From Megalonaias nervosa (lineage: Eukaryota; Mollusca; Bivalvia; Unionida; Unionidae), in assembly GCA_016617855.1 (NCBI GenBank), contig JAECUM010093736.1, forward strand, positions 1 through 64,000: a stretch of DNA of 64,000 bases, written 5' to 3'. The notes below the pieces were generated by a model. The model worked only from the letters and a program-made list of their open reading frames with translations, ran no database searches and was not told where the DNA came from. Of this stretch, positions 36,650 through 48,800 are shown one piece after another (within the stretch, counting starts at the first letter, position 1; every line of letters begins with the position of its first letter). Both the position numbers and the translations under genes were made by a program.

Positions 36650-36960
36650 AAGCAGTGACAGCTCAGAGCTACACTGTGTTGTATGGAGTGTCTGATTGAT
36701 TTATGATCCATGGAGTTGCCACCTGCTATGAGTCCATCAAGAATCTTGTTGAAATATGCATTCTATGGTGATGCCACCGATTTACTTCTGACTGCACTGT
36801 AATATCCCGGTGTTACAAGTGGAGATAGCTCAGAGATACACTGTGTTGTGTGAAGTGTTTGATTTATGACCTATGGAGTTAACGCCTGCTGTTAGTCCAT
36901 CATGAATCCTGTTGAAAATGCAAGTGAAGCTAATCTGTGAATTGGCCAGGTGGACTCCAC
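36650..36960. repeat. About 178-bp tandem duplication
   Basis: 'gctcagagctacactgtgtt' near 36660 recurs as 'gctcagagatacactgtgtt' near 36828, each followed by 'tatggagtt' and 'gtccatca' phrases. The region 36960-38470 shows no gene. Confidence 0.7.
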
Positions 36961-38474
36961 TAATGCCGGTGGAGTGAAGTGTAAGTGTCAGAATATAACA
37001 GCAACTTATGTCACCTAACTACTTCAACTGCACTTAAACTGGTTCTGTGACTGTTTTAATATCATCATACCATTTTATGTGTACTGTACTTGATATTGTG
37101 AAAGATTTTGTATACAAGTGTTGTAAATTATGACAAGTTAAAGAACAACGAGTGAACAATTGATGTTTTAGGTGATATCATTCAATGAAAATATGCAATC
37201 ATTGTCTTGTCACTTTAACAAGTTGGTTCCTTTAGCAGCAGCCTCATCTTAAAACGTTAATATTTGTAATAATCAAGATGGAACAGTAATATAGTCCACA
37301 TTCTCTTTCATTTTCATAAATAAACAGAAACCTCCAGGGACCAACATCACTTACATCCATACAAATCCTTGCATTGGTCGAGTGTATAGTTATGATATTT
37401 GCTGCCATTATATGTACACCCAAGTGGAAAAGGGGAGCACCTAGATTGTCTATTGCATACTGTGCCATTCGAGTTTTGACAAAATACTAAGTAGAAATAA
37501 GCAGCATGGACCCTGTTCTGTTTTGGTATATTATGCAATAGTGATGTGGATGTGCAGTTTGTGGTTGGATGTGCATTTTTGTTTTGCCGTTTATCACAAA
37601 AGGTGAGACACAGCAGTCACAATGTCTATCTGTCCAGTTGTCAACCACCAAGATTTGGTTCAAGTCTTTGATTTCTTTTCAGGCAGAATATTTCCTGTCT
37701 TATCATCAGATTTTGCCAACAAACCCATCCACGAGTGTGGATCAGTCGTGTACTGATTTGTTTTCTCCATTTTCTGCCAAGTTTGAAAATGTATACATGC
37801 TGATGGTTATGGAGCTGTTTTGATTTAAGGTGGCTTCAAAGATGAGAGGGTACATCCTCAACCATGGCTGTAGCCAAAAACTGTTTAATCTTACTTGATG
37901 GCAAGGGAATCAAAGTTTACAATTCTTATAATTTTAAGTGAATCAACAGTGGTTCATGACATCAAGGTAAAGATTCGATACAAATATTGTTAGTTGTGTG
38001 CAAGTTAAGATCATGTCCATATTTTATATTTGGGTGAATGGGGAACATGTCTATGGATAAGTATTGTTTCCAGCCAACGCCGTCTGTTCTTTATATTACT
38101 GCAAAATTACTTTCCTATGGATTGGATTTCAGCCAAATTTGGCATGCGGTTTTATTTTGATGAGACTTTGAATGAGTTGAGATTTACAGCATTTCATTTA
38201 GAGAAGTTCTAGCCCATGTATACTGATTCTCTGTTTGGTATCTATTTAAGGCACTGCTGAGTGAATGGCAGTGAGCAGGATCAGTTGCCATACATCTGTT
38301 GTTTATAACTCCTGTTACATAAGATTTCAGCAGCTGTTCAAATATTAATGTGATCACATGTATTATGTTAGGGATTTCTGACATAATTAACCTCTGTCAG
38401 GTTTTTCTGAGGCTGTCATAAAAAGGGGGTGTTGTTGTTTGGTATATTGACTTTAAAAACCATTTTGTAATAAA

Positions 38475-38850
38475 GACTACTTATGTTACATGTAAATGAT
38501 ATGTGTAATAAGACTTACATGCAATACAGCTAATTGTGTTACATGTAATAAGAATTCTTGTGTTACATGTAATAAGACTAGTGTTACATGTAATAAAACT
38601 ATGTTACATTTAAGGAGACTACTTATGTCACATACTGTAAGACTACTTGTGTTAAATACTATAAGACTACTTATGTTACATGTAATAAAACTACTTATGT
38701 TACATGTAATAATACTTGTGTTACATTTAATAAGACTGCTTGTGTTATAAGTAATAAGACTACTTGTGTTAAATACTAAAAGACTAGTGTTTCATGTTAC
38801 AGAACTACTTATGTTACATGTAACAAGACTTATGTTACATACTATTGTCA
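38475..38850. repeat. About 24-bp minisatellite
   Basis: About fifteen units of 'acttgtgttacatgtaataa'. From 38850 to 39640 nothing is recognised, apart from a 15-base C run at about 39184. Confidence 0.85.
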
Positions 38851-39639
38851 ACCATTTGTTTATTGCATTCTGTGTCCCTATTACATGTGGACTAATCAAA
38901 CATTATTTTGGTCTTACAATGATGAAACTTGGTGTGTGGCATATCTCTTTGCAAATCTCATAACTCTCATTGCCTTCATTATCAGTCCTTCACACCAGTC
39001 TGTATATTGTCAGCTACTGCAAATGTGCTTCTGTTGGTGACAGGGTTGATGTTTACAAATTAATACCTTTTATGGTAATTAACTTCACATGTTGAAAAAT
39101 GAATTCAATCAAGTCAGTGTACCATTTATGCAATTTGAGTGTTTTTTATTCATAAACATTAAAGCTGTACTTCTGACTCTGTTCCCCCCCCCCCCCCGAA
39201 AAATTGAATAGTAGGCCTAGTATGTAGAAACAAGATTTTAAAGTGATTCAATTTTAACAAAGTTTTTATTGTAAATAAGGCGATCAGCTGTTTAATTGGC
39301 TTAGTTGTCATTATCCAGCATTTTATTTTTCATGATTGATTTATTTTTTCAGGCTTGCAATGTTTGCTAATGCTGCTTAATTTCACTTTTTATGTTAAGT
39401 TTCACTTTGCTGAGCAAAGGTTAGCACTTGTTGGGATATGAAGTAAACAGATTCATGAAGTAGTAATAATTTGGTCAGGGATAATATCACAAACATCAGT
39501 CACTCGAATATTCCACCCAACTAATCCCAGTGCATAAGTTCTTTATTGCTCATGACCTCACACTCATTAAAAGTCAAAAATGTGATGGTCATATATGATT
39601 TGAGCTTCTGAGATGTTCTGTTGTCTGCTGTTCAGCCAT

Positions 39640-42290
39640 CCATTAGCACAAGTTCTTTTATCATGACTCCTTCTAAACTACTTTGAGGATTGCCAGGAAA
39701 CTTTATACACACATTCATCCCATGGTCATGTTGGTCCTAATAAAAATGATGCTGCTTACTTGTCTAAAATGGCCACCACAGTGGTTGCTTTGAAAATCTT
39801 GTTATCTCTACTGTCCCTGAATGCATGGTCGTATCAACATGGCATTTTTGCGACACAGCTTATGCTGTCTAGCTGGTCCTAAATGAAAATAGTGCCACTC
39901 CGAATTTCAGTATGGCTGCCATAGCAGCTGGACCAAAACCATATTGTTGAACAGAAAGTCATATTGACATTGGGGTTTTCACAAGCTGCCTTGCCTGGTG
40001 CTCAGCATTAATAGGTTAGTGTTAGGACTGGTCAACCTGGTGTCAGGATAACATGACTGGGTGGGACATGATGCTACATGTCTGTAGCATGAAGCCCCAA
40101 CGCTAGACATCACTATAAACTGCCACACTGCAGACATCGTAGTGATATGACTAAAATTGTTAAAGCTACATTAAAAATCTAAATCTGACACACACAAGAA
40201 GTCCTCTTATAATGTCTAGTTGGTCCTAAATGAAAAATGGTGCCGATCTGATGTCAAATATGGCTGCCACAACTGCTTTCTAAAAAGACTTGTGATCATT
40301 TCTCCTGGACAAAAAGTAATATTGCCATTGGATTTTCACCATAGGACTTTTTATAATGTTTAGTTGGTCCCAAAAGAAAAAGGGGCCCTGGGGCAGTCAG
40401 AGGCACTTACCTTTAGAGATCACTCACACCTCACCTTGGCGACAGGTCTGCATGGATTCGACTTTTGGCATGACCAGCTTGGGACATAAGAAAGCTTGCT
40501 TGAAGCTTCCCATGGGTCACTGATTTTTATAGGGCTTATACTCTGTCACAGTCGTATTATTGCTGAAGAATTGTTTCAACTCTAAGCAGTTAAAAGGGGG
40601 AAAAGGTCTCATCTTGGATTACAGGAAATTCTTTCCAGACAGTAGAGCATCGTACCCTTCAAGGGACTCTTGTTGTAACTTCATTTGTATTTCTTTATTT
40701 TAACTATGGAGTCACAGATTTACTGAATGGACACTTTAAAGTCTTTTCCACGACTACTTAGTCAATAGCAGTCTTGTTTGGCTGACAAGCTAAGTCAGGT
40801 GAGCAATATCGGGTTCATTTGGGCTTCTCAATATTTTATCTAAATTTATATAAAAGAAACTATTAGTATTAATCATGTTCTTGTTGATTGATGTAGAAAT
40901 GAAAACATCCAATGTATTATACATTTTTGACTTGCTGCAATGTTCCTTGAGCAATGTCGATGGAGTGTATGTTAATAGTGGAAGCATGTATGTAAAAAGA
41001 GCAAAAGAGGAAGTTGAGTATTCTTACCAGGAAATAGGATTTTGCTGGCTGTATGTATCAGTGAAGTGTGAAATGATTTAGCAAATAAAATTTTTTTGAA
41101 CATATAAGTTTTCTTCTCCATGCTTGAGAGAGACAGAGAGAATCCTGCCTTATGAAATTGAAAATTCTTAATGGGCAATTTAAAAAATGCCTCACTTGAC
41201 TAGAATTGTTAAAACTAAATTTTGGTACCTAATCATAGGAAAGATTAAATTTTTCTTAACCATATAACATATAATTAAGGCAACTGTGAATAAATACGAG
41301 TCCTTCTGGATGGACACTGGTCTTGTGCTTGTTAATCTCCCAGTACTTGATGAAACCCCAATTACAGCAAAACCAACGTGGGACTGTCTGGACATGAACA
41401 CACAGCTTGTTTTGCAAAGCTTTGTAATATGGATATTGGAATTATTTAATCTTGTTTATCAAGAAATTTATATTTTGCTTTGTAAAATTCAATGATGGAA
41501 CATTAAATGTCAGACAATTTCTCAGTGTTAAATTGATGTACTCACCACCTGGTATGATTACAGTTAAACCCTCTGGTTCACTAATCGGATTTTAAGCAGT
41601 GGATAAGACACTGATAGGAATAACTGTGACTAGACCAGAAGTGGACTTAGTTTAGTTAACCCTCCTTGAATTAAATCCATTAACTTGCCAAGAACTGCAG
41701 AAAAAAAATTTCCTCAATCTGGTGCTGTCCATCCATCCTGAGAATCTCTTTAACAAGACTGCACAAAGACTAAACAACGGCAAAAGAAATTTGGTATTAT
41801 TTGTATGCATTTGTAGAAAACCTGATTATATATTCGGGCTACTACAACAATTTTTAGTTCTACTGGTTATTCACCAAAAATGCTGTTGTCTGTAGTCCTA
41901 TATCTGTCCATCTATTTGTCCAAGTTTGTTATCACTACTCCTAAACTACTTGGATGATTACCATTGAACCTGATACACACACATTCATCCCGTAGTCTAG
42001 TTAGCCCTAAATTACAGTAATACCGCTTTGACGTCCAGTTGTTCCTTAATAAAAATGATGCTACTCTGATATCCAGTATGGCCACCATAGCAGCCATCTT
42101 AATTATTGTGTCACTTCCCATGAATGGATGGTCATAGGAGCATGGGGTTTTCACCGAGAAAGTTCTTACTTGCTATGTCTAGTTTGTCCCAAATGAAAAT
42201 AATTCCACTCTGATATCCAATGTGGCCATCTTGAAAATCTTGTTTCACTGTTCTCCTGAATGGATGCTCATATCAACATGACTAAAAGAC
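39640..42290 (+). repeat. Dispersed molluscan-type repeat, plus orientation
   Basis: Recurring units of about 145 bp with 'tggtcctaaatgaaaat', 'atggccaccatagcagcc', 'atcttgaaaatcttgt' and 'catggggttttcacc', at 39640-40390 and 41880-42290. The stretch 40640-41870 between them shows no clear copy and no gene. Confidence 0.6.
39980..40193 (+). mobile_element. tRNA-derived SINE, family 1, 5'-truncated
   Basis: It starts within the body ('ctgccttgcctggtgctcag') and lacks the tRNA head. It is inserted in a dispersed repeat, which resumes on the other side ('gtcctcttataatgtctag'). A short duplication 'cacaag' is visible at both ends. Confidence 0.78.
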
Positions 42291-42899
42291 TTTTCATGAT
42301 CACTAGCTGCCAGCACTACAATCCCATGCACGATATAACATCAGGAGGCAGCCACTCATACTCCGTTCTTGTGCTGTCAAATGTACTAAGTAATGTCTAT
42401 GTGGTAAAATTAGAACCCAAGTTTGTTACTGAACCAATGATGAAAATGTTTTAACACAAAATTCTGCAAAAATATTAGGATTATGTCAAAGAATAAGTTC
42501 AATGTCCAGTTCAGTTATAATTTTCTAGACAAACTGAGTAGAAAACTTAATTCCATGGCATGTTGAAAGACAGCAGACTTTACTTTTTCAGAAGGTGTAT
42601 GCTGATTTTTGACAATAGAGACTCGAAACAATCATGAGGGTAGGGGTGGGATGAGAGAGATGGGTGTATATTTACAGGAGCAAATTGCTTACTGTTCCTC
42701 TACTGTGTATTTCATTATGCAAGATGTAATAAAACAATAGCTTCGAAAGAAACCCTTGAATTATTTTCATCCATCAATACCAGAACTAGAATGGGGAGAG
42801 TGTCTCATTGTTATCGTAAAGGCTCATTGTTTGTTGGATTGTTAAATTAATGGATTGGTTTTTGTTTTTTTAATGGATTGTTTCTTGAATTGTTAAATA

Positions 42900-44720
42900 C
42901 AGGGAATGTTTGTTGGATTGGTAAATTCTTTTTAGGAATGGTGTTAAGATTTTCAAACTGGTTGCTGTAGCGGCCATATTTGATGTCAGAGCAGCACCAT
43001 TTTCATACAAAAACAGCACAAAATGTTTTTTAGTGAACGGCTCATGTTGATATAACCACTGGTTCAGGAGGAGTAGGAATAACAAGATTTTAAAAATGGA
43101 ACTATGGTGGCCATACCAGCTTTTTTCTCAGTTATTATCAAACAGGCCTTGGGATGAAAGTGTGTGTAAAGTTTCATGGCAATCCTCGAAGCAGTTTCAG
43201 AAGAATAGCTATAACTAACTAATGGATGGGCAGACAACAGACGATGGATGGACAAGAGATGGATGAAGGACAACAGGCCATCCCACAAGTTCCTTCTGGT
43301 CTATTACCAATAGAGCTAAACAAGTCCGACACTTTACTGGACAGAAATAATTTCCAGGAATTCAAGATAAAACCATTCTTCCTTTTAACTTTCAAGTGTT
43401 GAAACCATCTCAGGTCTTTTTCAGTAATAGGCAGATTTTCAAAGTAGCTGCTGCGATGCACATACTGAATGTCAGCTTGGCACCATTAGGACAGAGTAGA
43501 CCTCATTAAAAGTCATTTCTAGAAAATTCCAAGTCATAATGATCACCCATTCAGGTTGAGTAATGATAGGAAGATTCTTAAAGATAGTTGCCGTGTCATC
43601 CATATTGGATGCACGACTGTCAGTTTTCATTTAGGACCAACTAGGTATCATAAGTCAACTGGTGAAAACCTTATGTTGATATAGCCATTCATTTGGAGGA
43701 GTTGAGAGCAGATATAGCTATTCATTTGGAGAGGAGTTGAGAGCTGACATAGCCATTTGGAGTTGAGAGTTGATATAGCCATTTGGAGTTGAGAGTTGAT
43801 ACAGCCATTTGGAGTTGAGAGTTGATATAGCCATTCATTTGAAGAGAGGTTAAGAGTTGACATAGCCATTCGGAGTTGAGAGTTGACAGCCATTCGGAGT
43901 TGAGCCATTCATATGAAGAGGAGAAAATATTTTCAAGATCTGGGGAATCAGATTTTCAAGATGGCTGCTGTGATGACATCAGATCAGATTTTAAAAATGG
44001 CTGCTGTGATGATGTCAGATCAGCAACATTTTCATCTAAGACATACTGGACATCACGTCTTCTGCTGTTAACTCTACATGAATATGACTTTCTGTTCAAT
44101 TGGAGCTGTGATAAGATTTTAAGATGGCTACCATGGTGGCCATACTGGGTGTCAGATCGTCACCATTTTTATTTAGGATAAGCTAGACTTCACAAGAAAT
44201 CTTTTAGTGAAAACCCTGGCTTATATGACCATCCATTCAGGCAGAGTATCAGTAACACTTTCAAAATACCATGGCAGCCATTTTGGATGTCAAATCACCA
44301 TTGAGGGACCAACTAGACATCACAAGTCTTTTAGTAAAAGTCCCATGCTGATGCAACCATCTATGTAGGATTAGCAATAAAAAGATTTTCAAGATGGTCA
44401 CTGTAGTGGCCATATTGGATGCCAGATTGGCACTACTTTCATCTAGGATCAAACAGACATCACAAGAAGTGTTTTCAATGAAAACCCCATGTTGATATTC
44501 CCATCCATTCATCAACAGCAACAAGATTTTCAAGACAGTCACTGTGGCATTCTGCACGATTTTCATTTCAAATCAGCATGACCATGGGATGAATGTATGT
44601 GTAGGTGTAAATTTCATGGCAATCCTCCAAGTAGTTTGGGAGTAGTGATAACAAACTTGTACCAGGAGATGGACAGAAGGCATCAACAGACCATTCCATA
44701 ACCACTTCTGGTACTTGACC
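42900..44720 (-). repeat. Dispersed molluscan-type repeat, minus orientation
   Basis: The same phrases in reverse complement ('aagattttcaagatggt', 'ggccatattggatgtcagat', 'ggaccaactagacatcaca') recur at least six times. With the plus-strand copies to the left this forms an inverted arrangement. Confidence 0.65.
43660..43915. repeat. About 26-bp minisatellite within the dispersed repeat
   Basis: Nine or so units of 'gttgagagttgatatagcca', grown from the 'gatatagccattcat' phrase of the surrounding repeat. Confidence 0.85.
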
Positions 44721-45715
44721 AGTGGCACTAAAACTCCTTTTTCATGTGTCACAAAATAATATTTAGATGTTTTAATTGTTCCCATAATAAAACTCATATA
44801 ACCATCTACACACACATATCTTTATGATAAAGCGAATTATTTCATAAGATTTTTAATTTATTATATTAACTTGTATACTACATGTATATGTTATTAACTT
44901 GTATACATGTATTTATAATCCAGAAATATCAGTTACAGATGTATTTTTTCCTTCTTTATGCGTAAGAGAATAACATTTAGTTTTTTTTAAATTATTCCCT
45001 TAACAAACCCCATACATTCATCTACACAAATCAAGTGAATTATTTCATCATTTCCACATATTCTTTTAAAAATGTTTTAAAAAAAATAAAAATGGTGAAT
45101 ACAAAAAGGTTAACAGTACACAACAATGATTTTTATGCAAATGATTGTATGAGGTTTCATTATGGGATTGTTCATAACTGATTTTTAAAAATGGTCATGG
45201 TTTGCACGAATTCAATTTTTTGGGGCATCTCTAGTCCATTGTTTTGAGGATCATTATTTCATCTGCCAATCCAAATATATTGTGAACAAACATATTATTC
45301 TATTAAGCAAATTCCTCCAGGACATGGGCCAGAAGAGTGATTTGTAAAGCCACACCCTATGATGTAATCACAGAAAAAAAAACCCAGTCATTAGCCAGGT
45401 TTTGCACACCCCTGGTGTAGTGAGACTTTCATTCCACTTTCATTATGTTCTTTATTTGCAGAATGATGGAAAAAGCTGCTTAGATAAAGGTTAGTTAAAA
45501 AGCAAATTATTTTCCAGACATATAATCAAATGTACATGCAGCCTATACTTTCCTAAACAGAATTTTTTTTAAAGAAAAAGAGAAAACTTTCTGAGCTTTA
45601 TTCAGACCTGATAATTTCATAGATTAATGAAAACCAATGATTTTTTTTTCTTCTACTTATTATTCTACTGTGCACAACAAGGACATGTGCATCTAGATTT
45701 AAAAACTGATAATAA
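44720..45715. other. Stretch between repeats and RPL37A 3' end, no gene seen
   Basis: AT-rich, with several poly-A/poly-T runs. No coding frame or RNA gene is recognised. Confidence 0.6.
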
Positions 45716-45738
45716 AACAAAAGATTCTATTTTTTTTT

Positions 45739-45744
45739 TTTATT
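45739..45744 (-). terminator. RPL37A: Polyadenylation signal of RPL37A
   Basis: AATAAA on the minus strand, about 32 nt beyond the TAA. Ribosomal protein genes typically have very short 3' UTRs, which fits this spacing. Confidence 0.65.
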
Positions 45745-45775
45745 ATGTGCACCTGTTGGACAGTTTAACAGTAAT

Positions 45776-45839
45776 TTAAGACTCCTTCATGTCTCGGAGA
45801 CGGCGCACCTGACTTCTGACTGTGGCTGCTGCTGTTGTG
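45776..45839 (-). CDS. RPL37A: RPL37A exon 4
   Basis: 64 nt after acceptor 'aatttcag', encoding '[17 protein letters not shown]' and 'KES', then TAA. It matches the C-terminal helix of eL43 and completes the 92-residue protein. The first base finishes a Ser codon split by the phase-2 intron. Confidence 0.93.
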
Positions 45840-48800
45840 CTGAAATTGTAAAACAAAATTGAACATAAATATTACATCTGAAAACACATCTTTCTATTGA
45901 AAGGAAGGTTCTGAAAAATAACATCTAATGGCGTTTAAATGATTACTGAAATACCTCTACTTTTAATAGGGTTCCTGCCACAAATTAAAAAAAGTTCCAG
46001 ACCTTTTCCAGACCCACAATAAAAAATTCCCTACCTTCCAAACCTATTTACTAAAACTTCCCCCAAGTGAATAAAGGGAAGTTTTGTGATAACAAACTTG
46101 TGTAATGGACAGATCATCTATGACTAAAAACTTGTAACCAAAACCCAAATAAACATTTTCTGTGACTGATCTTGATCAATGTAAAAAGTGGCATGCCATA
46201 GAATCAAAACACTGCAAAAAGCCCCTGCTACAATTTGACCATCTCAAAAAGAAGTCGTGGAAAACAGATAATAATAGATTTTGTATGCTCAAATAGACCA
46301 TTCTAAATTTCGGGTTTTTTCCCCAACCATAAAGGACTCGAATTTGTTTACTGTAACTATTCAACACAACTGATGGAACTTAATAAAGGTGAAATGATAC
46401 AATTTCATGTTTGTTTTTTTTTTATTTGTACTGCATGGCATGTTAATGTGATAGATGAACTAATTAAGATCGCACATAAACGTTTGTATTTTTTGACCAT
46501 GAAAGGTTCATAATCAACCTCACCAGACTGAACAAAGAACATAGCAGGACCAACTTTTTCCTTTAAAGGATCTCCAGGATAATATGCAACATAAATTTCT
46601 CTGAATGGCTGTCCTACTAAAAATAACAGCAAAACAACAGTAAATAAAACAGGCTAGACGCTAAACAACTCGTGGTAAAGGAATCAATGACAAAGCAAGC
46701 TTAATTTTATGTTTCAGAATAATCTATGTGTAGTTTACTCGAGTCATACAACTACTACAAAATAACAGCAAAGCAGCAGATTTGAACTAAATGAAATGAA
46801 TTTCAGGGAAATATTAATGTATCTGTGAATAAAATGTTGGGCACAAAAGAGATATCTTGCAGGTGTTGAACATATAATGGTTCTGCACTAGCCCACCGAG
46901 TATACAGAAACAGCATTAGGCTAGGTGCTAAACAGCTCACAGTAAAGGAATCAAAGACAAAGCAATCTTAATTTTATGTTTCAGAATATTCTATGCATAG
47001 TTTACTCAAGTTATGTACAAGGAGTTTTACTAACAATTTAATTATACATCACTGGAAAATATGGCACTAGCAATATGATGAAAGTGTCTGAAATCTCAAC
47101 TTGCATTTTGCGAGTAAGAGAGTGCTTAATCTGATCCATGTGATGTGACAGACAAAATGACTAAAGTAACTGAAATTCACATTAAATGAACTTATTAACT
47201 TTTAGTGAAGAAATAAATGTTTTATGCAACCTTGTTTCCTTGACAGAGACAGTTACACTCAATCACTTTAAGTTAAACAAAATGAACAAATAAACCAAAC
47301 AAACAAAACGTTCCACTTTACCTGTAGACCCAAGCGCCACCTGCAACCTTTTTCTTGCACCTACCACAGGCCCAAATTCCCACAGCCTTCCTCTTCATTG
47401 TTTCCTGAAATGTAGGTACAGCATGTTTATTGTGAGAAAGTTTAGTTTGTGAAATTTCAGATAAAGTATCTAAGGTGTCTGCCTGAAAATGGTTCACTCT
47501 GTGACAGACTATTATACTGGGTGTACCAGGAAGTTGAGAAAACACTATGACAACCACTCTCGTCCATGATTACATAATCTAAGCCACAGAGTGAACAAAG
47601 ATCGCAAACAATTCACTCACAGCTACCAAATCGCATTCTTCCAGATCCCATTTCAGCTAGATATACATAGCTGTTTCATTTATGCTGATCCACTTGTCCA
47701 TGAGTTACTATTTTTTTTTAATGATATAAGTGATCCTTCAGAGGTTATCTTTATCAAAAGATGCACATGTTTAATTGTGCAAGACACATAACCAGCATAT
47801 ATTCACATAACTGTTACATGTTCATGAAAGAATGGCAATAATAAAGGCTAAAATTCTGAATACAGATCGTGTTTTGGCTGAACAAAATCGTAATTTTCAA
47901 CACACTGCAAAACTGGTTGTTCCTGCATCTTCCTTTGTGCAGAACTGGCAGATTTGTTGTTTGCTTTTCTGTTTTCTGATGGCAATTCCAGGCCAGTTAA
48001 TCGTTAAAACCCTGACACTGGCTTGGAATTCTGTTAGGCTGCAATACCAATACTTTGATGTGTAATTGCCTTTTGCTCTGTAATATTAGCACGAGTACCA
48101 TAACTGTGTAAAACAAAGTGTAAAGTCACTTACATCAAAGTAAACTACAACTCAGTTTTTACAGCATTACAATAATTTTTGAAGCATTATTTCTGAAACT
48201 TCATTATTGTAGTTTGGAGATGTTATTCAAGTTTTGTGCAGTGGTGCCTATGATTTGAATTCAAGGGGATGTACTTCATTCAGCACATGTTCACACCTTC
48301 AATGTATATGCAGTGGCGCCATTATGTAAATATGCTCACTAGCCTACATGTGAGCATCACAAAATTCTAATGCAATAACTGATAATCCAAAAATAATATA
48401 ACTAGAGTCAAATGGAAGAGGTACTTTTACAGCAACCTGCAAATTCTCAATTCTTGTCATCATCCAATCAAATTATACACAAATCTGAATTAGGCAGAAA
48501 CATATATGCCCATCCTGAGTGGAATACGCGTAACTTTTGCTAATATAAGTTTGCCTAAATAAATGCATTTAGAACTTACAGCGTGCACCTTGTGATGTTG
48601 TCTCAGACTGTGAATTGGTTTGTGCATGAGTCATGCACTTTTTAATGTTGTTACCTATTCAGTGGGGTTTTTTTCCCGCCTTATTCAAGAATGAACTTGT
48701 ACGCAAGTGTATAATGTAATCAAATATCTTGTCTGGTATCAACAATTTTCATGCCGTATCAATTTTCATGAATTTCGCTGTTGCCTTGAACCATGAATTT

